A stretch of 64,000 nt of DNA from Setaria digitata (Eukaryota > Nematoda > Chromadorea > Rhabditida > Setariidae), in contig RCAB01000191.1 in assembly GCA_003640385.1 (NCBI GenBank), positions 46,516-110,515 of the forward strand, in the 5' to 3' direction. This document shows, piece by piece, positions 38,236-49,832 of this stretch (position 1 is the first letter of the stretch; every line of letters begins with the position of its first letter). The notes beneath the pieces were generated by a model. The model searched no databases. It was not told where the DNA came from and saw nothing but the letters and a program-made list of their open reading frames with translations. Both the position numbers and the translations under genes were made by a program.

Positions 38236-39356
38236 TCAGTCCAACAGAAAAATCTAATACGTGGCATACATTTTCCTGGTCATCATTCACAATCACCGGG
38301 AAAATAATCCGCTGAAATTCATAAACCACTTGTTTTTCATATCCCAAGATACTCTTGCTTATTCCATAATTATTTTTTTTCGAAAATCTGAAACCATAAC
38401 AAATTTCTAAAATATTCACATGAAGTTTGCAATATCAATCCACGATATACAGCATCCCGTTTGGCATGTTTTATTGGGGCAGCTTTCAGAACAAAAGAAA
38501 AAACGAGCAAACAATTTAAGCGCATATGCGAATCCCGTATATCAGATGAATAGTGCTTTTTCTTTTTTTTTTTTTTTTTTCTTTTTTTCATTTATAAAAT
38601 AATAACTGAGAAAAAATTTAAGGTTGAAGGTTCATATAGGTAACACCTGAAATTTCAATATAATGGCAGTAACAAAAAAACAAATCCTGAGCTAATGAAA
38701 ATGATTTCAGTTATGTTAATAGCCAATTTTTTTTTTAATGCTTAAAATTACTCTTCAGCAAATCGCTTTGTGTTCACCTTCCTAAATAATACAGGAAATA
38801 ACTTATACATACAGTTAGAACAATATAGAAACAAACTTATGCACTCATAAAATCTAATAAAAAAAATTAAAATATACAATGAAGAAAGGAAATTTCCTGA
38901 AATACAATTCAATGGATTCTCAGATAATTAATTGAAGTCAACAATAAACAAATACAAAGCCATCTTTTAAAACAGTATAATAAACTTTTTACTTGGGACC
39001 ATACACTTATTCAGATACTTGCAATTCTATTTTTTTTTTTTATAATTCACTTTCATAAAAACACACATGAAAAATATAAATTTATATATACACATATGTA
39101 TGCGAAGACGAAAATGCATGGAACAGCTATAATATTGTGGAATATTTCTTAAGCCAGGATAAGACTGTTGGCTAATATAAAAAGAAAAACTCAACTTTCG
39201 AACTTTTCTTTCCAAGAAACCTAATTTTAATTGAACAAAAAAAAAAAAAAAAAAAAAACCTTCATTTGTGACAAATCAAAAATCAAGGTTTGGAGATAAA
39301 CAATTCGGAACACCACGATGAAAAAGAGAAATTTAATTTTTGGCAAGCAATTCTAA
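38236..39356. other. Intergenic region, VPS34 upstream and MEAF6 downstream
   Basis: 1.1 kb. A splice acceptor (gaatttcag, minus strand) ends at 38312 and would leave a 76-nt VPS34 5' UTR with short upstream ATGs. Poly-A/T tracts sit at 38561-38590 and 39238-39259. No confirmed gene; two overlapping minus-strand frames here (38204-38419, 38370-38591) resemble nothing known. Confidence 0.55.
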
Positions 39357-40351
39357 TCATTTTGGCGACTTTTTTTTGCTGCCGCTTCTTTTCGACGGAA
39401 CGTCTCTACCTGATAGAGGCCTTGGACTGTTACTCGGACTATCTTCATGTATTGGTTGTTGAATAGTGCTGCGACTTAATGATGCAGGTGAGGTAACTGA
39501 AGAACTGGAAAACAAGCGTTCCGATTCACGCATACCTTTTCTTGCACCCTTTTTATCTAACTTTAAGCTATTCTTTGATGGCGGTGCAACAAGTGTTAAC
39601 CGATCCCAACCTATAAAACGGCATTAATGCATTTATCTTTTATACATAGCCTATTTTATATGTAAGCGTAATGCATTAAAATAATTTCAAGGCAAAAAAA
39701 AAGGAAACGAAAATGAGAAATATTAATCGAAAAAACAACAGACAGCGCTAATAAGCTGAAGAATAAAAAATACCACTGCTAAGACCAACATATAATAACG
39801 AAAAACAATACAAAAGAAATTCAAAACATTTGGCATAATCAAAAGAAATTAATCTTATGGTAACTCAAAGCGTCGACGACATAAAAATAAACAGCACAAA
39901 AACAGCATAATTCTATTTTATAAAAATATGGAAATATTTAACCTTTCACGACATTGCCATAATCTGCCGTCTCCTCTAAATATGAACCTTCGAAATTATA
40001 AATTTGTTGTTCGAGAGCGCTAAGTGTTTCCTAAAGAAAGAAAAAATATACGTATGCGTATCGTAGATGAAGAAATAGAGATAGGAGCATCATGACCTTA
40101 ACAAAACTGTTACAACTGTTACATAAGAGTCCGAAACAAATATAACATTTTATAAAGATATCAAATTATTAACTCTTGTATGAAAACGCCTAAAACAAAT
40201 CATCCTGTCACACATGAAGGACGTGAAATAAATGATCGAAAATTCCAGTAAAAAGCATAAATTTAAATAATTAATCTACCGCAAGCTCGGTACGACGTTT
40301 CACAAGATCAGCTAATTCTCGTCTTATTTCGTTTAAATCTTTAGCTGCCAT
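39357..40351 (-). CDS. MEAF6: Chromatin modification protein MEAF6 (EAF6)
   Basis: Small coiled-coil subunit shared by NuA4/TIP60, HBO1 and MOZ/MORF histone acetyltransferase complexes in the nucleus (family knowledge). Exons 40351-40280, 40030-39943 and 39610-39357 give 137 residues with phase 0 and phase 1 introns. Conserved blocks are [39 protein letters not shown] and [15 protein letters not shown], the family's NuA4 domain. The C-terminal tail is Ser/Pro/Lys-rich with a basic [12 protein letters not shown] end, shorter than in vertebrates (about 190 aa). An acceptor ttttcag lies 11 nt upstream of the ATG, consistent with trans-splicing. It is divergent from the DIPK1-like gene, which starts 1.2 kb away. 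Confidence 0.94.
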
Positions 40352-41553
40352 TTCAACTGTTCCTGAAAATAAAAACAAAATATTTCTGAGAACGAATAGT
40401 AATACAAAATTCAGGAAAAAAAAAAAAAACTATGCAAAAATGATTAAATAAATAAATTTCTCATTTTCTCTACTCTAAAAATAATTTGCATTTTATTTTA
40501 TCCATTCCTAAACAAAAAAAAAAAAAAAACTTCTCCTAAACAGAATTCAAAATTCAACAAAAAGTAATACTTGAAATATCTATCTATCTAAGTTAAGAAA
40601 TGATTTGGAGTGAAAAAAAAAAAAAAAAAAAAAANCATTTTCTCTACTCTAAAAATAATTTGCATTTTATTTTATCCATTCCTAAACAAAAAAAAAAAAA
40701 AAACTTCTCCTAAACAGAATTCAAAATTCAACAAAAAGTAATACTTGAAATATCTATCTATCTAAGTTAAGAAATGATTTGGAGTGAAAAAAAAAAAAAA
40801 AAAAAAAATATTGCAAGGAATGTAGATGAATTAGATATTAAAATTTACAAAAAAAAAGAGCGTATTCTAAAAGATTGAGATGAATAAAAAGATAGCTAAT
40901 ACGAAGCAAGAAGATCAACATACATTAACGAGATAGCTTCATATATGTAGCTACTTGAAAGATTGAGGAAAGCACAAAAGAACATGTAATAGATGGAGAG
41001 AATAATTAGGCAATAATACAAAGCCGTATTAAATTGAAGCGGAAAAGATTGTGAACAGGTTAATACACGAGTAGCGGGAATTTGATTCGGCTACTGGTCG
41101 TAGGAAAGTGTTAGGCGTGTGGTGATGTAGATAGATATTTCGTGTTATTTAATATGTTCAATTATATACACACATGCATCTATACGTCTACATCCACACG
41201 TAAATGAACACGTACAATTAGGCTTTTTTTTTTTTTTCAGTCGTTTCATATGCTAATTGCTAATTGAGTATCACACGTATGGAACAATAAAATTTATAGA
41301 TATGTGCACAGATATAAGCATATACAAATATTTACATATCGTTTACATACTTGAAAATACACAGAAATAATTACTTGAAAACTTTTATTGATTTAAAGTT
41401 GAGGAAATTAGAAACTGAATTATGTTTTCTGTAATATTGCAGTTAAATTTGAGACATCATTTACGTGGTAAATTGGTTGACTAGAAAAGATGGCGAAACT
41501 GAGCATGAGTGTTACTAAATGAATGGAGTAAGAAGGTGGTGCTATTAAAAACG
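40352..41553. other. Divergent intergenic region, MEAF6 and DIPK1-like
   Basis: 1.2 kb between two gene starts pointing apart, so both promoters are expected here. It includes the N-associated duplication listed separately and a poly-T tract at 41223-41238. No core promoter element is convincing by eye. Confidence 0.55.
40463..40808. repeat. Direct duplication around N at 40635 (likely assembly artefact)
   Basis: Two near-identical copies of about 172 bp (about 40463-40634 and 40636-40808) separated by one N, each ending in a long poly-A run. They include the same ctatctatctaagtt segment. The poly-A run probably broke the contigs. Confidence 0.88.
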
Positions 41554-44500
41554 ATGGTAGATTATCCAAAACCTTTATCAAATATGTCATATATACGGGA
41601 TGGATCCGTGGAGGAGGATAGCGAAGATGATGATGATGATGATGATGATGGTGAATTGTTCGATTGTTGCAGTTGCCTACAAGCAAGGTTACTGTGCTTA
41701 TTATTATTATTATTTTTTTTTTTTGAATTAGATTTTTTTCTACCTTCTTTTGATGTTAAATTTAACATACTAAAAGGATACCATTTTTAAATATGAAGGA
41801 ATATGATAAGAATCTGAAGTTATTAGTATTGAGTTTACGAAAAGAAAGCTTTCTTTTTCTGACATCAGAAATGTTTGATTGATGCTTGATAAATTCATTA
41901 TTTGCTTTTCTTCCTTCCTTTGATAATAGTTCATTCTGTCTTTTCATTAGTGCTAAATATAGACAATAGTCATTATCTCCCTTAATTGCTTCCTTGCCAA
42001 CGCCTTAGTTTCAGTGAGTGTATCTTTCGTACATCTAATGAGATTTTTACTGCATGTTATTTGTTTTTAGTTTTTTACATGTAAATCTGTAAATTCATTC
42101 ATTCATTCAATGGATTTTCAACCATTTCAACGGTACGTATCACCTAAAAATTCATTTCTCATTGATTCATGGTATTTAGCGTTCTATAATAGTTATTTTT
42201 ATTATTTTACGGTCGCTTTCGCTATAACTGCAAAATTTATAAAAAAAATAGTCATTACTTTAGCAAACAAAATTGCTATATTTTTTTTTTTTCATTCACA
42301 ATCAGTGATAATGGTGAATGCTGTTGGCCTGTTTGAGTCATTTGTGTTCTCCGTTGATTCAAACGAACATTTGTCCATTGGTGTTGGTATTTAGTCATAT
42401 TAGATGAAAATTTCCAAGATGTAAAACTTTTTTTAGAAACGGTTTTCTAATGCAATTTTTTATTCTTCGTTCTAGTCATCTTAACTAATTTGTCTTTCTC
42501 TTTTAACGGCAGTTAGCAAATGAGAAATATCATTTGATTATATTTATGCATTCTCTTCTTTGTTAACCGTAACCATAACCATCAGACTCTTATGTGTATT
42601 CCATCGAGTGATAAAGTTGCATTATACAGATGTACGAAGACGCCCGTTTGGCACGGGTCTGTCAAACATTTAAGGTGTGGTCTTCAGATTCACTTTTACT
42701 AATGCATCATTTCAAAGAAATATTATTTAATATATTATTTTATTTTGTAAGAATTAAAGGTCTGTCTTCCTGGCGTGGCGTATAACCATCACCTCATTAT
42801 TATATACGTTTTAAATGTGTACTCTGTAGGTTTTGCCTATCCCTCTTCGTTTACTTTCATATTTATTTCACTGTAGCTTCTAAATTAAAAAGTAGATAAA
42901 TGCACATCAGTTTAATACTTCATTCTTTTTTTTCCAACTTTTATTCCCGTTCCAGCTCTGGCAGTCTTGGAGCCAGTACTGTACGGTTATTTTTCTGTTC
43001 AAAACCGGGCCGTATTATGGCATTCCTCTCTTCATTACTGGTATTATATGTAATGTATTTAAGTAAGTTAATTATTTTATAAAGTCTCAATATTTTTGTT
43101 AATTTTGCATTTTTTCAATATTCAAAAGTCGTAATCGTGCTACATTTCCACGCTAAATATCTGATTCTAATATTCCAGTCATTCAAGGTTGATGAAATTG
43201 TTTTTTACTTTCATTCCTCGTTTTAAAGTATCTTCTAAAAATTGATGCCGATTTTCCGAAAGTTTAAATTTTTATTTTCAAATATTACAGGTTGGAGCAA
43301 TAGTGCAATCGCGCAAACAGATGTATCTGCAACAGTAGTTCCAACTAATCATTCCAGGTTGACAAAATTCTTCTAATAAAATTTTATGGTGGTTTATTAC
43401 TGCGTGTTTCACATTTGTCGATACTTTTAATCCCATCGGCTTCTGGACCGAACTATTAGATCTGCATTCGTTTCAGAGCGGAACTGACATCTGGCAATCA
43501 TTTGGAAAAAATATTTACTTTCCAGCATAAATTAACTTTATAATACTTAAAAGATTTGAGAATAAAACCGCTTTTAGGGCGCATAAGGTGCTGCTGGATT
43601 TATGCAACGCCTACGCGGAGCAAAAAATTAGCGGTGATTTATGTAACCGTATATGCTACCATAAAAAGTGGAATATTTTGGATATTTATGAAGGGAACAA
43701 AATTGTTATCACAATTAAGGATGGTGGGCAAGAGGTTATTCTCAAAAGTCAACATCTCTATATTAATGATTTTGACCACTTGGATCCACGTGTCAATGAA
43801 AGCTTGTTCTTTGATGCTGTAAGTTTGTGATTTATGTCTCAAATTCGTTTTAAAGTTTCATACAGTTAAGATAAAGATAAACATCACAAGTTTCACTTTC
43901 TTTTTTCTTTTTTTATATGAATGCAATTGCAAAAAGCTATTTTGGAAAACTTATTAGATCTTAATAGCTATTAACTTTAATGAATTGAAGATAAAAATTG
44001 TAAAGTTTAATAATGAAATTTTAGGCCACAAATTAGTTTCATTATGTGGCCTATAACTTGAAAAGGAGTATAAGAGTAAAAAATACAAATGACGAAATAT
44101 CAGTTTTTAAGGCAAATAGATTTTTTAGTAAATGTAAATGCGAATTTTTGTGACAGAAATTTAATTTAAGTTATTATTATTTCAAGCCTTTTTATTGACT
44201 AGATGTACCTTTGTCTTCTGCTTCCAGATTCTCGATATAGTTAACTATAACCTAAAATTGGGTTGGCCTACACATTACAAGCATCATTTGATTGAAATCC
44301 TTTGGCCCATGTATGTACGTAAAGGGCGTGATTCGTTGTCGGCGGCTGATCGTCGAAGTCTGTGGGCACTTCTTTCTCAGGATGAATACATTACTTTTCG
44401 GGTGCTACTCCTTACGCGTGTTACACCAAAGGTACAGTATAATGATTTCATTCTATAAAATATTTTATTTCGAATGTAAATTTTGCTCTTCTATTTTAAT

Positions 44501-46423
44501 TTTGTCCTAGAAAATTGTTTCTAAAAGTACGAAAATAAGTTACTGGGAGGTAATAAAAGATATTTGGCACTTAAAATTAGTTTTGGACCAAACCTAAATA
44601 AATTAAATAAAACAACTAGAGGCAGTTCTAAAATTCATTAGTAATCAAGGCATGCATGTTTTAGATTATTGGTACGTGCGGGCATTTCTACCAAGTAGAA
44701 ACATTAGTTCCATTTCATATGAAAGGTTATTATATGAATTTGAAAGCCAAAATTTTACTCCATTTGATGGGAACTCTAAAATTGTTCGATGAGTTTCTAA
44801 ATGAACCATTACAATGGTGTGATATAAAATTTGATAATCTTGGTCTTGCTGCTGATTACCCAAAAAGGTTAGTTCAGTTTTAACAATTCCCTGTGAGAAT
44901 GTGCATATAATTTATTACTTCAAATCTATTCTTTTTTTCCTACCACAGATTTTTATATTTCTGTTTTATAAAGGCTCAAACCAAGCGTATGTTTTTAATA
45001 TTCCATTTAAATAGTATAAATAGTATATAATGTTTTCTTATTAATGTTCTCATTTAAAATTCTTCATCAAGAATTAAACTTTCGGGACTGGAAACCGTTT
45101 CTAAAATGTCAAAGTGCACTGTGTGAGAAGGTATTTTTATTGAGTGAAACTTTCTTTAATGAATGATTTTGGAGATTCATGATAATGGACGCAGATATGT
45201 TATATACCAAATCACGTTTAAAAGCCGTGCTGACAAGTCGAACTTGTCACCAAGAAACGGATTGTCATTATTTCGACTGTCATGCGAAATGCAATAATGA
45301 TACAGGCTATTGCACTGACCGGACTAATAGCAATTTGGAAGTATGCTTTTATATGTTATTTTTGCACAAATTTCCTATGTCGTACTTATGTTTGTTCTTT
45401 CTACTTGACAGAAAAAATAAAGAAGATTTGCTGAACGTGCATAACTGCTAACTTTACTATGGAAGAATAAAGCATACATGCCAATTGAATTCAATTTTAG
45501 TGATTCATAGCTTTCAAAGTTTCAAAAATCACTAATCAACAGGAAAAAAATGTAGAACAAAACTCCTCTTTTCTGAATTTATGAAATTAAATGAGATACA
45601 AATTTTACTAGTCTTTGAACTCATTAATTCGTCGTTTTATCTTTCTAATCCATTTCTTCTTTATTGGAGATATCGCGGTTAATTTATCTATTTTAATTGC
45701 TATTTAAAGTAATTAATGATAGTTCAGAATAATTCCTTCCATGAATTTTAATGGCAATGCCCTTTGATGGGAAGAAAACTAAGGAAGAAGAACTACATCT
45801 ATCGCTAAATTTCTGTTTGATTAATTAAGTGAAGTTTATAGCAAACAGTTTCACTTTGTGTAGGTCATAGAAAGCAAGACGGTTGTCTCGTAGCACAACT
45901 TTTGTGAGAAATAATCCTGCTATGTTACTACTGCAATATCGCAAACAAAATGAAATGGTCATTTTTTTTTTGATGCATTTTTTTTTTTTTCGCTATCACG
46001 AAAAAGTTTAAAAAACGCTTTTTCAGATACTTTCCTTTCAGATCGGTTTTTCCAAACATGTTGACATATTCAGCAAAAATAATTTGTCTCTGGTATCGAA
46101 AGGATCAAAAACTTCAAATAGAAATAGGATATTTAAAAACATTTTGCTTCAATTTTTAAGATTTTAGTGTGTTGCGCTCACAATAAAAGATACTTTGTAG
46201 CTTGTCAAAGGAAAATGAAACTAATTAATTATTAAGATAACCAGAGTGAATTTGAAAAGTTTTATTGCAGGTATTTTGCGATAAACTCATTTATCAGTTG
46301 TATGGTAAATTTTGGACAAAATCAAATCGGTACTTAGCTGCTTGTCGAGATACATCAGTAACATTTGAGCAGCGAATCGCCGCTTTGCGGTTGCTCTGGT
46401 CGTGGAATTTTTCTGATGTATAA
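41554..46423 (+). CDS. DIPK1: DIPK1 / FAM69-family type II membrane divergent protein kinase
   Basis: Eight exons (41554-41687, 42956-43062, 43291-43357, 43578-43818, 44228-44431, 44665-44867, 45175-45340, 46271-46423) make 424 residues in frame; human DIPK1A has about 428. A cytosolic N-terminus carries an acidic run (EEDSE then eight Asp) and cysteines (DCCSC). A transmembrane segment follows (FLSSLLVLYVMYL), then a cysteine-rich lumenal part: LLDLCNAYAEQKISGDLCNR, the lysine region EVILKSQ, RSLWALLSQDEY at the EF-hand-insert position, IIGTCGHFYQVE, catalytic-loop-like WCDIKFDNLG, MDADM, and the distal cysteine cluster TCHQETDCHYFDC. Family members sit in the ER or secretory pathway; activity of most is unproven. 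Exon 1 is inferred because its phase-2 end joins exon 2 exactly and places an open frame ahead of the membrane segment; if wrong, translation could begin at 43017. Confidence 0.86.
41626..41650 (+). repeat. (GAT)n coding microsatellite
   Basis: A run of GAT codons in the first DIPK1-like exon encodes an Asp homopolymer next to the predicted membrane anchor. Length polymorphism would be in frame. Confidence 0.85.
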
Positions 46424-48298
46424 ATTATTTGTGATATTAATTCAATTCAATTTTTTCGAAATATCAAATTAGTAGTAGTCTTTCTTACATCTTTTAACTG
46501 AGCATAAAAGATCTTTTAGTTGTATTTTTACAATTTTTTCTTTTAAAAATACGAAGATTGAGGATTTCTCTGGTTCTTTTGTTTACATTTTGTACTTGAC
46601 TAAAAATGAAAATGTTGAGATTTCTTCTGGTATTGTTAGCCTTTATTTTTCCTTTTATACTTTTTCCATGAATATGCCTTTGTTTCCTAAAGTACAGTTT
46701 TTGTTTTAGTTGTTTTTATTTCTTTATCTGATACATCCAATTTTTGTTGGCTTTTTCCAAGATATTTCCTCATTTTTGGCTTTTTGATATTTGTCTTATT
46801 ATTCTGTCCATTTTTTTTTTTTTTTTTTTTGTCTTTCTTTTGTCTCCTTTTTGGTATTTCATAATTAACGGTCAAAAGGTAAGGATGAAAGATTTTGTTA
46901 TATTTTTCTACATGATAAGGCTCTCTTCCTTCTATCCTAGAGATTGTGAACTTATCAAGTGCATCTCGACCTAATTAGTTTTGCTGAATTTCTGCTAATA
47001 AAAGTCTATTGCGAACAAAGCAGAGATTTTGAATTCAGCTCGAAAATTCTAATTACATGATTAGCCGAATTGGACCAATATTTGTCTTTGAATTAGATTT
47101 GTTCTTTCTACTTTTCTTGCTGTGGCATTCCGGATATTTTTGTACTTTAGTTTCCTAGAAACTTATTGCTGCACCTTCTGCTCCTGGTACTAATCAGGAA
47201 CCGAATTTCTGACAATGAAATTGCTTCCTTTTATGACCAAAGCTATTATTATATTGCCTTCAATATCACATATTTATGATAGAAGTGTAGAATAGTGGTT
47301 TAAAATATTTGAGCGCCAGTAAATTACTGATTTGTTAGTTTAATGTGCTCAGAATACTTGTTCCTTTTTTCCTTTTATTTTTTTTAGTTTAAAAATTTAA
47401 GATATGGATATTGCGTTCCGTATGTTATATACTGGCATATATATATCGTGTCTTTTAATCTCTCCAATTTAATAATGTAAAAATTTGGCTGTTATAGCAT
47501 TGTGCACTAAAATTTATCCAACATATTTATTTGTCGTGTTTTTGAGGAAGGAGTGAAATTTTTGATTAGCATTATCATTTAACATTACTTATGCCATGAT
47601 GGATTTGTTAATGCCTAAGGTCAAACTTAAGCCTAACATATTCTTTCAAACATTTTCACAATAATGAAGATAACTTAAAACTACTAAACTTTTTATATGC
47701 TAAGTGTACGAAACATCACCGTATAGACAAAAACTAGAAAAATTATTGTGTCGACAAATATTTTTTCTTGTTTTAAATAAAATTCTTTAATAATTACGGA
47801 AAAATTTGCACATGGAAACAAGAATAATTTGCACAACAACAAGAACAGCAATGCGAATACCTAAAAGTGGGAGCAATAAAATGCATCTGTTCAATTCATC
47901 TATAAATTCATTAAGTCTACATAAAATAAAATTTCAAATCTCCACTGGTTTCACTACTTTCTTAATTATCGTTGCTCAAGTAGAAAACTATCATATTTCT
48001 TCAGGAAAAAGAAGCAAACAGCAATGATGAGGGTTTCAATTTTTTCCGATTTAAGTAATAGCAATAAAGGAAAAGGAATGGAATAATTAAGCTAATTAAA
48101 AATCTTTAAAAATTTTACGCTACTTAGAAATATGCTTATTCTTTTTTCTTTCACTTGTCGTTCTTTTTGAGCAAAGTTTGTAATGTAATCAAAATTTATG
48201 ATTTCATATAACACGATTGTTCTCATTTTCTGATCATATCTAATCAAACCACATAAATGTCATATTTTCGGTCATTGTTCAAAAATTTTTCAATTATT
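46424..48298. other. Convergent intergenic region, DIPK1-like and first RING gene
   Basis: 1.9 kb AT-rich sequence with a poly-T run (46811-46831) and no supported gene. Short open frames here (for example 47806-48027) lack similarity and splice context. Confidence 0.6.
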
Positions 48299-49117
48299 TT
48301 ACCATAATTTGAAGGCATTTTCCAGTATTCTAGTAGCTTCTAGAATCTTCAAATGTGACAAAGCATTTTCTTGCCGTAGCCTCTCCGCTTCATCTAGCTC
48401 CTGAAGATATTTTTGAAAAAAAAAATAAAAAGATCAAAAAGGTCAATTTATAATCCAATTTAATTTCTCAACAAAATCAAATAGATTTTTAGAAATATAT
48501 ATATAATAATAATTAAATAGAATTGGAAAAGAAAAATCAAGAGGTGAAAAATGTTATACTCTGTATTTACCTTTGAAAAAAAAAAAATGATTGAATAAGA
48601 AAAACTATTATTTCATGGGATTTTCCCTTCTTTATTCTTTTTTTTTCTTTTTCAAAAGAATTTAATTAAAATCTAATTAATCGCTAAGTAAAAAAAAAAA
48701 AAAAATTAAATGGAACAGTATGCAAATGAAACAATGCAAACGATGAATGTTAGCAAAGTTAACAAAAATTAAAAGGAAAAGAGAGGAATTTGTAATTAAA
48801 AGAAAAAATTAAGAGATGACATTGAAGAGGATTAAAAATTGAAAAAAATTTTTAAATTGGGTCAAAAAAAAAGAAAATTTAATAATTTTTGAAATGCAAA
48901 AAAAAAAAAAAAATGCTAAAGTTGGAAATCATTTCAATTACATAAAACGAATGCTTCACTGGGAATGAAAAACCTTTCTCAGTGCTTTCTAATCAATTCC
49001 ACAGTTACTTCAAAATTATCAATTTCAGCTTAACCCCATTGATAGATATTGAATTGCTAATTTCAATTGAAAAAAAAAAATCACTGAAATATCATCTACA
49101 AAAAGTTGAAATAAATA

Positions 49118-49155
<38 letters not shown>

Positions 49156-49801
49156 GAAAAGAATACCACATCAGTGTAAAATAAATGCCAGTATTTCCAT
49201 TCGATAATTAAAAGAAACTTTTTCTTTTCTTTGCTACTGAAAGAAATTTTATATTAAAACTTAAAACCTGATTCTTCGATTCGGTTAAATCATATTCATG
49301 CGGTCCATAATTGTTTTTACTTAATACAGTTAATAAATCGTCATCGATTGATTTTAATGCACTTATCCGATGACAAACTTGACATTTTTCACTTATCTAA
49401 GAATTAATTATAAGATTGATTAATTACGTCAATAATTTCATTCATCAACAATGTTCCTATTTATTTTCTGAAAAAAAAAAAAAAAAATAATGAAAGCTCT
49501 AGATTTGACTGAGCATTCCTTAAATTATTAGAAAAAAGTGTTTTCAAATGCTTAGTGAAATTAAAAAAATTCAGTTATTTTTTTAACTAAATTTTTACTA
49601 AATTGAAGTAGAACTGAACAAATAAATTTTATCATATGAATTGTGTAATAATAATAATAATACTGTGGCAAAGATTCACAGCGCAAAAATTTAGTCAAAT
49701 TTAGAATGTTTTGAAATAAAAATTTAAAATATTTCATTTGTAATATAATATTATTATTATTATCATTATTATTATTGTTATCATTATAATTATAATTATA
49801 A

Positions 49802-49832
<31 letters not shown>

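Noticed and set aside
38204..38591. Two overlapping minus-strand ORFs upstream of VPS34
   Set aside because: They lie in the probable VPS34 5' UTR/promoter, have no family resemblance and cannot extend VPS34 because an in-frame stop (TGA) precedes its ATG.
41420..41686. Minus-strand ORF with a poly-His run
   Set aside because: It is the antisense of the Asp-coding GAT tract in the first DIPK1-like exon; no other coding signal.
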